Source: Azadirachta indica | Taxonomy: Eukaryota > Streptophyta > Magnoliopsida > Sapindales > Meliaceae | NCBI GenBank assembly: GCA_022749755.1 | Contig: CM040451.1 | Span: forward strand, 2,246,871-2,310,870 | DNA: 64,000 nt | Direction of reading: 5' to 3' | In this document: positions 23,880 to 36,766 of the stretch, in pieces | How the letters are laid out: every line of letters starts with the position of its first letter | How positions within the stretch are numbered: the stretch's first letter is position 1 | Notes under the pieces: model-generated | What the model was told of the DNA's origin: nothing | The model's database searches: none | What the model saw: only the letters and a program-made list of their open reading frames with translations | Position numbers and translations under genes: made by a program

Positions 23880-26105
23880 TAGCTATAAATGGAAATTAAG
23901 TGTTGTTTCATTAATTAATTAATTAATTACCAACAATAGTAATTAGAGTCTAACAATTAATATTATATTGGCGGGGCAGTGAACTGATAATGTATTTGTC
24001 CTACAATTTTCATTGGCGCTGCATTTAAAGCTAACCCTTCTGGCCATAGTCAGAAGATGATTTTCCTATCAATTGAATATAAAAAATAATACTTATTATA
24101 AACATAGAATTCACTATATTACAGTGTGGATAAATTTTTTTTATACATGAAAATAAAATATCGCCTATATTTAAGTAGAGAATTTTTGAATAGTATATAT
24201 GCAATTCAATTTAAAATCTCGATAAATTTTTAATGTATCTTTAATAATTTTAATAATATTAAAAAAAATCTTTCAAAATAAGTAATTAATTTTATATATG
24301 TATATATATGTGTGTGTGCAAGGGCATGAAGTAATTAAATTAAATTTAATTAGTACGGTTGTCTTGTCAATCAGAAATGAGAGCACTTGAAATATTAATT
24401 AAACTGATAATTCTCATTCTCCTTTTATTCTTGAGCAAATACTTAATTATTTCTCTATATTTTTTTAATATTTCATCACTTTCTAATTCATTTTTTTTCT
24501 GATTATATCCTTTAATTCAATTAGTTTAAAAAATAATAAAATTAAAAATATTTGAAATATTAAAAAATAAAATCAAAACTAATAAAATGGTGAGATATTA
24601 AACAAAATATATAAAAATAATAGAATATTAGCTCAAAAATTAAGTCACAATAGATATTCTCCCTTAATTAATCAAAGCTGCAAACTAGAAAGAGTATTGC
24701 ATGAGGATGTTCTTAATGGCCACTATCTTTTGCAGGAAAAGTAAAGACATAAGTGTAACAGTAACGTTATTATTTTGCCTTTTGTCTTTGGCTTAATAAA
24801 GTATGATTCCCCTCGCCCACCAGGAATAGATGTATATATGTAGAATTGTATCGAAAGACTGGAGTTGGACCTTTTTCATAGTATCATCATAATTATTTTT
24901 TACTTGATTAAATTTTTTCTAATATTAAAAATTAGTATGAAAATGTAAGGAGCCAGCATAGCATAGCATAGCATAGCATATGAAGAAAAAAGTAGCTTCG
25001 TTGGTTTAGTTTTGCAATTAATAAAAATGGAAAAAATTGGATGCATAATTTTTATTTTCACAAATGGCCGGGATGCCTAGGCCGGGCCAAAATTTTCAAA
25101 CTTCATATTTATACAATTTTAGAATAAAATTGAAAGCAAATATAGATTAAAGAAAAATGGAATGAGAATAATTTGAAATCAATGGAATTGAGACATAAAG
25201 TTTGAATACAAAAAGGTTAGCATAAATTTTGAAGGTGACAAAATTATATTGAACAATTACAAAATAAAAGAGAAATTCAATACAAATAAAAAAAAAAGAG
25301 AACTAGTTGAAAATAACTTTCTATGATAATTTTTTATTTTTTTATAAGTATTCAATCTTTTTTTTATTTTCACATACACATTGTTGTCACTTGCTAAAAG
25401 TAGCTTAAAATTAATATCTTAAAATTTATATCATTAGTTTAAATATAAACTTAAATAAAAGACAATCATACTTATTTAAATTTGAAAATATCTAATATGA
25501 TGCTAATTAAGGATATGATTATCATTTAATAATTTTTTTTAAAAAATTGAGCACTATTCTTTTATTGATTACTGAACTTTTGACATAGCTTAATCTAAAT
25601 ATATTATATCTATCTATTTATCTACATGATTCTCTATTATTTGTAGTAAAAGAATTTATTTTATATTAAAACAACCATTATTTATTACTTATTGGAGGTG
25701 GTAAGAGAAGATTTACTATCTTAAGATAAATTCATGAGCTACTAGAATTGCCTTAAAGAGTAAGAAAATACTTCTTTGTCTGATTATCGTTTCTCTAATG
25801 TCTAACTCATATATTATATATATATATATATTATTGTTTTTAATTTCAAAATTATCCATGCAACATTTATTTTAGGGAAAAGGAGATTCCCATTTTAGCG
25901 AGATGTTACATTCAAACTTAATTTTTTTACAAATTTCAAATAAAATTGAATAAAAAGTAGAAATTAAAGAAAAATGGAACTAGAATAATTGAAAATTAGT
26001 GGAATTGGGATAAAGTTAGAACAAAGAAGTTATCAAAACAAACAGAATAAATCTAAATAAATGGGAGTTAAAAGGATTGCATAAATTTTGAGAGGTGTCA
26101 AAATT
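23880..26105. repeat. Segmental block E plus R unit, copy 1
   Basis: Starts GCTATAAATGGAAATTAAGTG and is nearly identical to 34529-36766. Contains a (GCATA)5 microsatellite at 24956-24980 (six units in the sister copy at 35618-35647), a GGCCGGG..GCCTAGGCCGG palindrome-like spot near 25065, and one repeat-R unit from about 25080. No gene. Confidence 0.85.
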
Positions 26106-26115
26106 ATATTGTACA
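26106..26115. repeat. Left target-site duplication, Mutator-like element copy 1
   Basis: ATATTGTACA abuts the left inverted repeat. The unoccupied site in unrelated R copies reads ATATTGAACA. Confidence 0.6.
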
Positions 26116-26828
26116 AGGGTAATTTTCAGTTTATTCGCTTCATATATTGACAATTTTTACATCTCTCCAAAATCATCAATCCACCTTAATCCGTTAAATT
26201 TGACTATTAAACTTAACCATTGACTCACAAAAAAATATATTATCCTTTATAATATCTAATATGTTTAAAAAGACACTCTTATCCCTAAAAAACTCAAACT
26301 TAATTTTTATTTTATTTTTCATCTTTTCTTTTTTATTCCTTCTCTCTCCTATTTTTCTTCCTTCTCCCTCTTCTATTTTTTTTTCTTCTTCTCTTTGTTC
26401 ATTCTTAGCACCATAGAAGGCTGATTAAAGCAATCATTGGAGGCCACCTACAACAGCCACAGAAGGCTGCTTTAAGCAATCATTTGATGCTTCCTGCAGT
26501 AGTCATAGAAGGCTGCTGGAAGCAGCCATCGGAGGCTGCCTTCAATAGCTACGGAAGACGCAGTAGCATGCACAACCATGTAAGAGTGATAAAGAGAGGA
26601 AGAAGAAGAAAAATATGAGAGAAGGAACAAGAAGAAAAGAAAAGAAAAAGAAGAGAGAAGAAAAAAAAAAAAAGAAGAAAAGAAAAAGAAAAAGAGAGAG
26701 AGAGAGAAGAGAAAAAGAAAAGAAAAAAAAAGAAGAAGAAAAAGGGAAAAAGAAAAAGAAGAAGAAAAAAAAAAAAAAAAAAGAGAAGAGAAAGAAGAAA
26801 AAAAAAAAAAAGGAAAAAAATTAGATAA
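26116..26828. mobile_element. Mutator-like non-autonomous element, copy 1 (right end deleted)
   Basis: Same left inverted repeat, pyrimidine tract, internal GAAGGCTG repeats and purine tract as the complete copies (29552-30455 is the reference). After the purine tract it jumps straight to ATTATCACACGCGG of block M, so the right inverted repeat and about 110 bp of flank are gone. The Lys/Glu/Arg-rich open frame at 26615-26824 is low-complexity sequence, not a gene. Confidence 0.75.
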
Positions 26829-28330
26829 ATATTATCACACGCGGAAATGGATTAAGTTAATATCAATGTTTTCAATTTAAACTTAAATGAAAAATCAATC
26901 ATATGAGATTTAGATTTGAATATATCAAATATAACACTAAGTAAATGTGTTATTATCATTTGATAATATTTTAAAAAAATTGAACACCATTTATTGTTAC
27001 TAAAATTATATCAATTTAACATCATATCTAAAATTAACTACAACATGAAAGCTAATATGCCAGAAACAAGAAAGGTCTTTTTATTCATTAGCACTATTTT
27101 AATTGTATCTCAAAATCTATACTTTTTAAGACTTTAATATGAACAACATTAAAAAGATGATGAGATTTTATTAGGCCAATTTAAATATTCAACGAGATAT
27201 TGAAATCATATATTATGATAAATTAGTATTAAATTGAATACTGATTTTATTGGAGTAGATAAAAAATAAATAATTTGAATTACAGGGTAATAATATAACG
27301 GTAAATTAATTAATAATAACTTTTGTAGCAATAATATAAACTATGAGAATTAAATATATCTTATTTATCTGTTAATCATTTATACATGATCATAAAAAGA
27401 TGCTTGATATAACTAGCCATGAATTATGCAGATGACATTATACGATTTTCTTTTATAAAAAAAATTAATTGGTTATTTGATTTGCTTTCTAAAGATTAGC
27501 AAAATTAGTAGTAATAATCACAAAAATCACGTGATTGTTCTTATTCTCATCTAAAAATAGGATAAGGTAAACAATTATTTATTTTTAAGATACCATAGAT
27601 AGTACAATAAAAGAGCCAAATTATTTATAAATATAACTGAATTACTTTTCTGGCTATTATTTTAAAATATATTGCTAAACAACATTTTGCTGCCTCAAGA
27701 AGATAGTTTGGGTAATTTTATTAAATATTTTAAAGATATAGTAATAAAATAACTTTATAGAATATATATGTAGAAGTCGTTCAATATGTTAGACTAAACT
27801 GAATTTGATTGGACTTAATAAGATAAGATAAGATAAGATAAATGTGGACATGATTGAATTATATGTACTATTGTGTTTCATATGCAATAACTACAGCATT
27901 TCATTGAATTCCACACCTAATTTTGTTACTGAATTATTTAGAAAACAATCTACCAACAACTCTGACCTCTCTTTAATTTTGTTTTTCTTGACAACTACTA
28001 CACAATGTGCCATCTTATATAAGATTCTTTTTTGGAAAAAATAAATGCAAGTTTTTTAAAGTTTAATTTAATAGATTGATTAATCCTAATAATTTTAGAA
28101 GTACTCATAAATTCTCAATTTATCTAAAAATAATGATTATATACCTGTTAGTAATAATTATTTAACAAAAATAATTATAAATCTTTAAAACTAGATAAAA
28201 TATAATATATTTATCAAAAACACATGAATAATTATTTTATATATTTGCTATATATAAATATAAATTGTGATAAAATCATAATTTATATTTATGATATTAT
28301 TGAAATTGATTATATGGAGAGTGACTAATT
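26829..28330. repeat. Segmental block M, copy 1 (no HIPP gene attached)
   Basis: Parallels 30590-32010, 37730-39150 and 44236-45690. It has TGATCATAAAAAGATG, CACGTGATTGTTCTTATTC and AAATAGGATAAGG in order. Contains a (GATAA)n run at 27822-27842. In the other copies this block leads into the HIPP promoter, but here it diverges near 28330 into other repeat sequence. The 66-codon frame at 27844-28044 is not conserved in the sister blocks. Confidence 0.8.
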
Positions 28331-29541
28331 ATGGAAAGCAAAATGTTTAAACATATAATATGATTTTAGTGTGCAGCATCTTTACGATTATCTTATCTAA
28401 GATCCTTTTCTATAGCTCTCATTTTATCTTTATTTTATTTAGTTTCCCTACTAGTTAGAAGATTTTTCATTAAACAAAAGAGAATATAATATAATAAATG
28501 ATTTTGAAAATTTGTGTAAATATATCATTTACTTAATAAATACACATTATTTCAAAATAATTAATTCATTATATATATATATTTGTGTGTGTGCGCGCAT
28601 GCACAAGGGCATGAAGTAATTAAATTAAATTTAATTGTACAGTTGTCTTGTCAATAAGAAATGAGAGCACTTGAAATATTAATTAAAGCCAGGATGTTCA
28701 TCCTCTCTTGATTTTTGAATTAATATTTTATTATTTTCCTATATTTTTTCTAATACCTCATCATTCTCTAACTCTTTTTTTTTTTTAGATTTTGCCCTTC
28801 GATTCAATTAGTTTATAAAATAATAAAATTAAAAATATTTGATTAATGAACTTTTGACATAACTTAATCTGAATATATTATATCTATCTATTTATCTATA
28901 TGATTCTCTATTATTTGTAGTAAAAGAATTTATTTTATATTAAAATAACCATTATTTATTACTTATTGGAGGTGGTAAGAGAAGAAACTATCTTACGATA
29001 AATTCATGAGCATCTAGAATTGCCTTAAAGAGTAGGAAAATATTTCTTTATCTGCTTAACGTTTCTCTAATGTCTAACTCATATATATATATATATATTA
29101 TTGTTTTAATGTCAAAATTATCCATGCAACATTTATTTTAGGGAACAGGAGATTCCCATTTTAGCGAGATGTTATATTCAAACATTATTTTTTTACAAAT
29201 TTCAAATAAAATTGAATAAAAAGTAGAGATTAAAGAAAAATGGAATTATAATGTTTGGAAATTAGTGGAATTAGGATTAATTTTAAAATTACCCATGCAA
29301 CATTTATTTAAGGAAAAAGGAGATTCCCATTTTAGCGAGATGTTATATTCAAACTTTACTTTTTTACAAATTTCAAATAAAATTGAATAAAAAGTAGAGA
29401 TTAAAGAAAAATGGAATTAGAATAATTGAAAACAAGTGCAATTGGGATAAAGTTAGAATGAAGAAGTTATCAAAACAAATGGAATAATTCTAAATAACTG
29501 GGAGTTAAAGGGATAGCATAAATTTGACAGGTGTCAAAATT
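28331..29541. repeat. Partial block E plus R unit, copy 2 (internal deletion and duplication)
   Basis: 28331-28560 resembles 49480-49730. 28580-28842 matches the first part of block E, then a deletion of about 1 kb relative to 24551-25560 joins it to a repeat-R unit. About 29110-29240 is tandemly repeated at 29284-29410 (both with CATGCAACATTTATTT..GAGATTCCCATTTTAGCGAG). Confidence 0.7.
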
Positions 29542-29551
29542 ATATTATACA
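29542..29551. repeat. Left target-site duplication, Mutator-like element copy 2
   Basis: ATATTATACA, partner ATATTGAATA at 30456-30465. Confidence 0.65.
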
Positions 29552-30455
29552 AGGGTAATTTTTAATTTATTCTCTTCATATATTTACAATCTTTACTTCT
29601 CTCCAAATTTATTATAAATCATCAATCTACCCTAATTTGTTAAGTTTGACTGTTAAACTTAATTATTGACTAATAAAAAACATATATTATCCTTTATAAT
29701 ATCTAATATGTGTAAAAAGACTATTATCCCTCAAAAACCCAAAATTAATTTTTATTTTATTTTTTCTTTTTTCTTTTTTATTCCTTCTCTCTCCTATTTT
29801 TCTTCCTTCTCCCTCTTCTATTTTTTTTTTCTTCTTTTCTTTGTTCATTCTTAGCACCATATAAGGCTGATTAAAGCAATCATTGGAGGCCACCTACAAC
29901 AGCCACGAAAGGCTGCTTGAAGCAACCATTTGATGCTTCCTGCAGTAGTCACAGAAGGCTGCTGGAAGCAGCCGTCGGAGGCTGCCTTCAATAGCTACGG
30001 AAGACGCAGTAGCATGCACAGCCATGTAAGAGTGATAAAGAGAGGAAGAAGAAGAAAAATAAGAGAGAAGGAAGAAGAAGAAAAGAAGAGAAAAAGAAGA
30101 GAGAAGAAAAAAAAAAGGAGAAAGGAAGAAGGAAAAAGCAAACAAAGAGAGAAGGAACAAGAAAAGAAAAGAAAAAAGAAGACAGGAAAAAAGGAAAAAG
30201 GAAGAAGAAGAAAAGAGAGAGAAGGAAGAAAAAAAAAGGAAAAAAAATTAGATAAAAAATTAATTATGGGTTTAAGGGTAATACTATCTTTTTGCATATA
30301 TTAAATACTATAAAAGATAATATAATGTTTTTTGTTGGTCAATATTTAACTTTAATGGTCAAAATTAACGGATTAGGGACAAATCGATGACTTAAAATAA
30401 ATCGAAAAGTAGAGTGAATATTGTGAATATATGAAAGGGGTATATTGGAGATTAC
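29552..30455. mobile_element. Mutator-like non-autonomous element, copy 2 (complete, ~904 bp)
   Basis: The left end (AGGGTAATTTTTAATTTATT..) and the reverse complement of the right end (GTAATCTCC..CATATATT..) align for roughly 210 bp at about three quarters identity, giving long terminal inverted repeats. An imperfect 10-bp direct repeat flanks it. Long inverted repeats plus a 9-11 bp duplication are the Mutator-like pattern. Inside, from the left, are a pyrimidine-rich arm, three roughly 46-bp repeats of AGAAGGCTG..AAGCAATCATTGGAGGC (about 29859-29998), and a purine-rich arm nearly complementary to the first arm. No transposase is present. The Lys/Glu-rich and Phe/Leu-rich open frames on both strands are low-complexity artefacts. 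Confidence 0.8.
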
Positions 30456-32210
30456 ATATTGAATAATTACAAAATAAATAGAAACTCAATACAAGGAAAA
30501 AAGATAAATTGATAATTATTTTTTATCATAATTTTTTAAATTTATAAATATTCAACATATTTTTTTCTTTTTATATACACATTATTATCACACACGGAAA
30601 TGGATTAAGATTAATATCAATGCTTTAAGTTTAAACTTAAATGAAAAATCAATCATACGATATTTAGATTTGAATATATAAAATATAACATTAATTAAAT
30701 ACTTATTATCATTTAATAATATTTTTAAAAAATTGAACACCATTTATTGTTACTAAAATTATATCAATTGAACATCATATCTAAAATTAACTACAACATG
30801 AAAGCTAATATGCCAGAAACAAAAAGGGTCTTTTTATTCATTAGCACTGTTTTAATTGTATGTCAAAATCTATATTTTTTAAGACTTTAATATGAACAAC
30901 ATTAAAAAGATGATGAGATTTTATTAGGCCAATATAAATATTCAACAAGATATTGAAATAAGATATTATGATAAATTAGTATTAAATTGATTACTGATTT
31001 ATTGGAGTAGATAAAAAATAAATAATATGAATTACGGGTAATAATATAATGGTAAATTAATTAATAATAACTTTTGTAGTAATAATATATACTATGAGAA
31101 TTAAATATATTTTATTTATATGTTAATCATTTATATATGATCATAAAAAGATGGTTGATATAACTGGCCATGAATTATGCAGGTGACATTATACTATTTT
31201 CTTTTGTAAAAAAGATTAATTGGTTATTTGATTTGCTTTCTAAAGATTAACAAAATTAGTAGTAATAATCACAAAAATCACGTGATTGTTCTTATTCTCA
31301 TCTAAAAATAGGATAAGGTAAACAATTATTTATTTTTAAGATACCATAGATAGTACAATAAAAGAGCCAAATTATTTATAAATATAACTGAATTACTTTT
31401 CTGGCTATTATTTTAAAATATATTGCTAAACAACATTTTGCTGCCTCAATAAGATAGTTTGGGTAATCTTATTAAATATTGTAAAGATATAGTAATAAAA
31501 TAAATTTATAGAATATGTATCTAGAAGTCGTTCAATATGTTAGACTAAACTGAATTTGCATGGACTGAACAAGATAAGATATGATAAGATAAATGTGGAC
31601 ATGATTGAATTATATGTACTATTGTGTTTCATGTGCTACAACTACAGCATTTGATTGAATTGTATATAATTTTTTTTTTTTTTTTATGTTTGACAACTAA
31701 TACACGATGTGCCTTCTTATATAAGATTCTCTTTTGGAAAAGTAGATGCAAGTTTTTTAAAGTTTGATTTTATAGATTGATTAATTCTAATGTTTTAAAA
31801 ATATTTATAAAAATCTCAATTTATTTAAAAATAATGATTATATACTTGTTAGTAATAATTATTTAACAAAAATAATTATAAATTTTTAAAATTTGATAAA
31901 ATATAATATATTTATCAAAAACACATGAATAATTATTTTATATATTTGCTATACATAAATATAAATTGTGATAAAATCATAAGTGCTGTATTATAGTATA
32001 TTTTATTTATCTATTAATATATTTTATTTATTTTTTAATACTTAATTAATATTAAATTATTAATACATTGTAATAAAATAAACAAATTCTTAACAAATAT
32101 TTAATATATAAATTTATATTATTGATGTAATATTTATTAACGTATTTTTTTATAAATATAATATATTTTTTAAACATTAAATATTTAATAATTATTTTTG
32201 TTAAGTAACT
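30456..32210. repeat. Segmental block M, copy 2 (upstream of HIPP-1)
   Basis: Begins with the right target-site copy ATATTGAATA (30456-30465) and continues collinearly with blocks M1, M3 and M4 (CACGTGATTGTTCTTATTC near 31279). It then runs into extremely AT-rich DNA with many TAATATATT motifs before the HIPP-1 promoter. No gene. Confidence 0.85.
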
Positions 32211-32430
32211 ACTATTGATAGAGTTATAATCATAATTTTAAGACTTGTGTACAGGGCTATTAAGCCAAACCTCAGGAATATAGATGTCCTTTTCCCTTCT
32301 TTTTCCTTTAATTGATTAAGACTATTGATAGATTTATATAATCATAATTTTAAGACTTTTATATAGGTCTATTAAGCTAAACCTGAGGAAGATAGATGTC
32401 CTTTTCCCTTCTTTTTCCCTTAATTGACCA
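32211..32430 (+). promoter_or_regulatory. Duplicated 110-bp promoter segment of HIPP-1
   Basis: Two tandem units (32211-32320 and 32321-32430), each starting ACTATTGATAGA and containing a pyrimidine run CCTTTTCCCTTCTTTTTCC. They end about 120 bp before the ATG. HIPP-2 has the same duplication; HIPP-3 and HIPP-5 have one unit. A TATA-like CCTTATAATATG follows near 32457. Confidence 0.7.
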
Positions 32431-32553
32431 AGACTTTTGAAAGCTGATTAGCTCTCCCTTATAATATGTTGCAATATTTTAACATATATTCAACGTCAAA
32501 CAAATACATAATCGTTTCTTTGGTTAGAACGAACTCAGATCTCATCACAAACC

Positions 32554-33417
32554 ATGCTGGAAAAGGTTATTATCACCAAAATCTTAATGTTCTCTTGCGT
32601 TTGTTCGATCCCTTGATTCCGAGTTTGTAATCTATTGTTGGTGTTTTTTCTAGCAGGTTACAATGGTGCTGAAGGTTGACCTTCAATGCTGTGAGTGTTA
32701 CAAGAAAGTAAAGAAAATACTTTGTAAATTCCCTGGTAAGTTCTTGTTTTCCTGTTCGATGGTGTATGTTTTGTGATTGGATATCAGTGAGCTAAGATGT
32801 GATTAAATTTTCTTTTGCGAACAAGAGAAATTCGAGACCAAACATATGATGAGAAGCAGAACACAGTGACTATCAAAGTGGTGTCTTGCTGTCCGGAAAA
32901 GCTAAGGGACAAGCTTTACTGCAAAGGTGGCTGTTCAATCAAGTGTATTGAAATCAAACCACCAGAAAAACCTGAGCCCAAAGATGAAAAGCCCGAAGAT
33001 AAAAATCCTCAACATATAACAAAGCCACCAAAGTCTCCAGTACCTGTACCAGTACCAGTACCAGTACCGGTACCAGTACCGATTCCGGTGCTGGGCTGTC
33101 CTGCGTATTATCCATTTCGAGTGCGTTGCCTGGAATGTTACGACAGGCGCGCAGGTGGACCGTGTTACCATGGCTGTAGACCGCCTCTATGTTATTGTGG
33201 TTGTCATGGAAGACCGCGGTGCAACAATTGTGGGGGCAGCTGCCGCGAAGGTTGCGATGAAAGACCACCGTGCAACAATTGTGGGGGCAGCTGCCGCGAA
33301 GGTTGCGACGAAAGACCGCCGTGCAACAATTGTGCGGGCAGCTGCCGCGAAGGTTGCGATGAAAGACCGCCGTGCAACAACTATTGGGGCAGCGACGACG
33401 GTTGCAGAATCATTTGA
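32554..33417 (+). CDS. HIPP-1: HMA-domain, Cys-rich, putatively isoprenylated protein (Pi21-like)
   Basis: Three exons: 32554-32565, 32657-32735 and 32828-33417, with GT-AG introns; 226 residues. The start is MLEK joined to VTMVLKV; the Met at 32663 is an alternative. The HMA fold spans residues about 7-73, with metal-site motif CCEC at 15-18. An acidic/Lys/Pro linker and a (PV)n run come next, then VLGCPAYYPF, and a Cys-rich tail of four 17-residue units (RPPCNNCGGSCREGCDE type). It ends CRII, a CaaX-like box. HMA plus CaaX is the HIPP architecture, and the HMA sequence is closest to what I know of Pi21-like proteins. Family members bind metals or act as immune-effector targets; the role here is inferred. 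The Cys-rich repeated tail is unusual. Membrane anchoring by prenylation is predicted, not shown. Confidence 0.88.
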
Positions 33418-34528
33418 AAGAATAGTGCATATTTTCGTATCGATATCAGAAGTCATAATGTTTGAGGTTGGTTGGTGTTGTGTTTAAGTATTATGGGTCA
33501 TGTATGTCTTTAAATTAGGACAAGATCAAGATTAATAAGGTTTTGTTGGTACAAACTTAGAAAACTGTGTTTCGTTTACTGTTAAAAGCAGTTAATCAAA
33601 GAGTCGGAGTCTACTTAATAAATTATAAACTGTTATTTGTCGGTGGCTCTTTTTTTGGACAATGACATTGTGACAGAATTATTTGCCAAGCTTTCTTGAG
33701 ATAAAAATATCAAGCTTTCTTGAAAGAAATATATCAAGTATTTTTGAAAGCAAAAAAATTAAAAAATTCTCACTTTATTATATCAACAATTTTGAAATTT
33801 TAAGAAACTTCTATCACATATTTTTACTTTGTTCTATAAACAATAAGGATAATTGAACATATGCTTTCATTACTAGTACTAATACCTACAACATCTAATC
33901 TTACCAAAAACTTTTTAAAATTATAAATAGAATTTTAGATGGTGAAAAGAAGTCTTTGCAAAAGAATATATTAAATTGAATCATTAACTAATAATTTATA
34001 ATGATACTTTTAAATACAATATTTCATCACTTAATTATAAATACAACACTGCCCAATATAACACGGCTCAATTCAAGTACACAAGTTATAAAGTTGTCTT
34101 GTTTCTCCATTGCCTTTTCTTATTGCAAATGTATCCTTTTAAAGAAATTTTGTGACAAAATAACAAGAATATAATAGTACATTATCCACTGTATGTAAGG
34201 TCTATCATATTAGAATATGAATAAATTTTTCTTCTCGTTTGAGACAAATATCACTCAAATTGGACATAGATATTGGGATGACGCAAGACTTGATTCAATC
34301 AAAATTTCTAATTTCTCGTAGATTTATAATATAATATTTGTAAATTGTATTAGATTGTACTTACAGTACTTTTTAAAAAAAAAGGCTATTATATTTTATA
34401 CATCAATGTGAACATTGGCTAACGAAACAAACCTACCATGTAAAATTTATTTAAATATTATATTATCTAATTAATCTCTTAAATGCTATCTTTTATATAT
34501 ATATATATATATGTATATAATTTTAAAT
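33418..34528. repeat. Block D, 3' flank of HIPP-1 (truncated)
   Basis: Contains the 3' untranslated region with a possible polyadenylation signal (ATTAATAAGG near 33530). It is collinear with the D blocks of copies 2, 3 and 5 until an (AT)n tract at 34495-34515. There it switches at GCTATAAATGG to block E. Confidence 0.8.
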
Positions 34529-36766
34529 GCTATAAATGGAAATTAAGTGTTGTTTCATTAATTAATTAATTAATTACCAACAATAGTAATTAGAGTCTAA
34601 CAATTAATATTATATTGGCGGGGCAGTGAGCTGATAATGTATTTGTCCTACAATTTTCATTGGCGCTGCATTTAAAGCTAACCCTTCTGGCCATAGTCAG
34701 AAGATGATTTTCCTATCAATTGGGTATAAAAAATAATACTTATTATAAATATAGAATTCATTATATTACAGTGTGGATAAATTTTTTTTATACATGAAAA
34801 TAAAATATCATCTATATTTAAGTAGAGAATTTTTTAATAGTATATATGCAATTCAATTTAAAATCTCGATAAATTTTTAATGTATCTTTAATAATTTTAA
34901 TAATATTAAAAAAAATAACCTTTTAAAATAATTAATTAATTTTATATATGTATATATATGTGTGTGTGTGTGCGCGTGCAAAGGTACGAAATAATTAAAT
35001 TAAATCTAATTAGTACAGTTATCTTGTTAATCAGATATGAGAGCATTTGAAATATTAATTAAAGGGAGGATGTTCATTCTCCCTTGATTTTTGATTTAAT
35101 ATTCTATTATTTTCCTATATTTTTTCTAATATCTCATCACTATCTAACTCTTTTTTTTTTAGGTTTTACCTTTCGATTCAATTAGTTTATAAAATAATAA
35201 AATTAAAAATATTTGAAATATTAAAAGATAAAATCAAAACTAAAAAAAATGATGAGATATTAAATAAAATATATAAAAATAATAGAATATTAGCTCAAAA
35301 ATCAGGGTATAGTAAATATTCTCCCTTAATTAATTAAAGCTGGAAACTAGAAAGAGTATTGCATGAGGAGGTTCTTAATGGCCATTATCTTTGGCAGGAA
35401 AAGTAAAGACAAAAGTGTAACAGTAACGTTATTATTTTGCCTTTTGTCTTTGGCTTAATAAAGTATGATTCCCCTCGCCCACCAGGAATAGATGTATATA
35501 TGTAGAATTGTATCGAAAGACTGGAGTTGGACCTTTTTCATAGTATCATCATAATTATTTTTTACTTGATTAAATTTTTTCTAATATTAAAAATTAGTAT
35601 GAAAATGTAAGGAGCTAGCATAGCATAGCATAGCATAGCATAGCATATGAAGAAAAAAGTAGTTTCGTTGGTTTAGTTTTGCAATTAATAAAAATGGAAA
35701 AAATTGGATGCATAATTTTTATTTTGACAAATGGCCGGAATGCCTAGGCCGGACTAAAATTTTCAAACTTCATATTTATACAATTTTAGAACAAAATTGA
35801 AAGCAAATATAGATTAAAGAAAACTGGAATGAGAATAATTTGAAATCAATGGAATTGAGACATAAAGTTTGAATACAAAAAGGTTAGCATAAATTTTGAA
35901 GGTGACAAAATTATATTGAACAATTACAAAATAAAAGAGAAATTCAATACAAATAAAAAAAAAAAAGAGAACTAGTTGAAAATAACTTTCTATGATAATT
36001 TTTTATTTTTTTATAAGTATTCAATCTTTTTTTTATTTTCACATACACATTGTTGTCACTTGCTAAAAGCAGCCCAAAATTAATATCTTAAAATTAATAT
36101 CATTAGTTTAAATATAAACTTAAATAAAAGAGAATCATACTTATTTAAATTTGAAAATATCTAATATGATGCTAATTAAGCATATGATTATCATTTAATA
36201 ATTTTTTTTTAAAAATTGAGCACTATTCTTTTATTGATTAATGAACTTTTGACATAGCTTAATCTGAATATATTATATCTATCTATTTATCTACATGATT
36301 CTCTATTATTTGTAGTAAAAGAATTTATTTTATATTAAAACAACCATTATTTATTGCTTATTGGAGGTGGTAAGAGAAGATTTACTATCTTAAGATAAAT
36401 TCATGACCATCTAGAATTGCCTTAAAGAGTAGGAAAATACTTCTTTGTCTGATTATCATTTCTCTAATGTCTAACTCATATATATATATATATATTATTG
36501 TTTTTAATTTCAAAATTATCCATGCAACATTTATTTTAGGGAAAAGGAGATTCCCATTTTAGCCAATTGTTATATTCAAACTTTACTTTTTACAAATTTT
36601 AAATAAAAGTAAATAAAAAGTAGATTAAAGAAAAATGGAATTAGAATAATTAGAAATTAGTGGAATTGGAATAAAGTTAGAATAAAGAAGTTATCAAAAC
36701 AAACAGAATAATTCTAAATAAATGGGAGTTAAAGGGATAGCATAAATTTTGACAGGTGTCAAAATT
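34529..36766. repeat. Segmental block E plus R unit, copy 3
   Basis: Nearly identical to 23880-26105, with (GCATA)6 at 35618-35647 and an (AT)n tract at 36480-36496. No gene. Confidence 0.85.

Noticed and set aside
29894..30304. Lys/Glu/Arg-rich and Phe/Leu/Ser-rich ORFs in the Mutator-like elements (also at 26615, 37085, 37143, 43560, 43703)
   Set aside because: They are translations of purine or pyrimidine low-complexity arms. The frames shift between copies.
33155..33487. Out-of-frame Ala/Val-rich ORF overlapping the HIPP-1 tail (also in copies 2, 3 and 5) and minus-strand ORFs opposite it
   Set aside because: The 51-nt repeat has no stop in other frames, so long shadow frames arise automatically. 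They lack the upstream exons and any start context.
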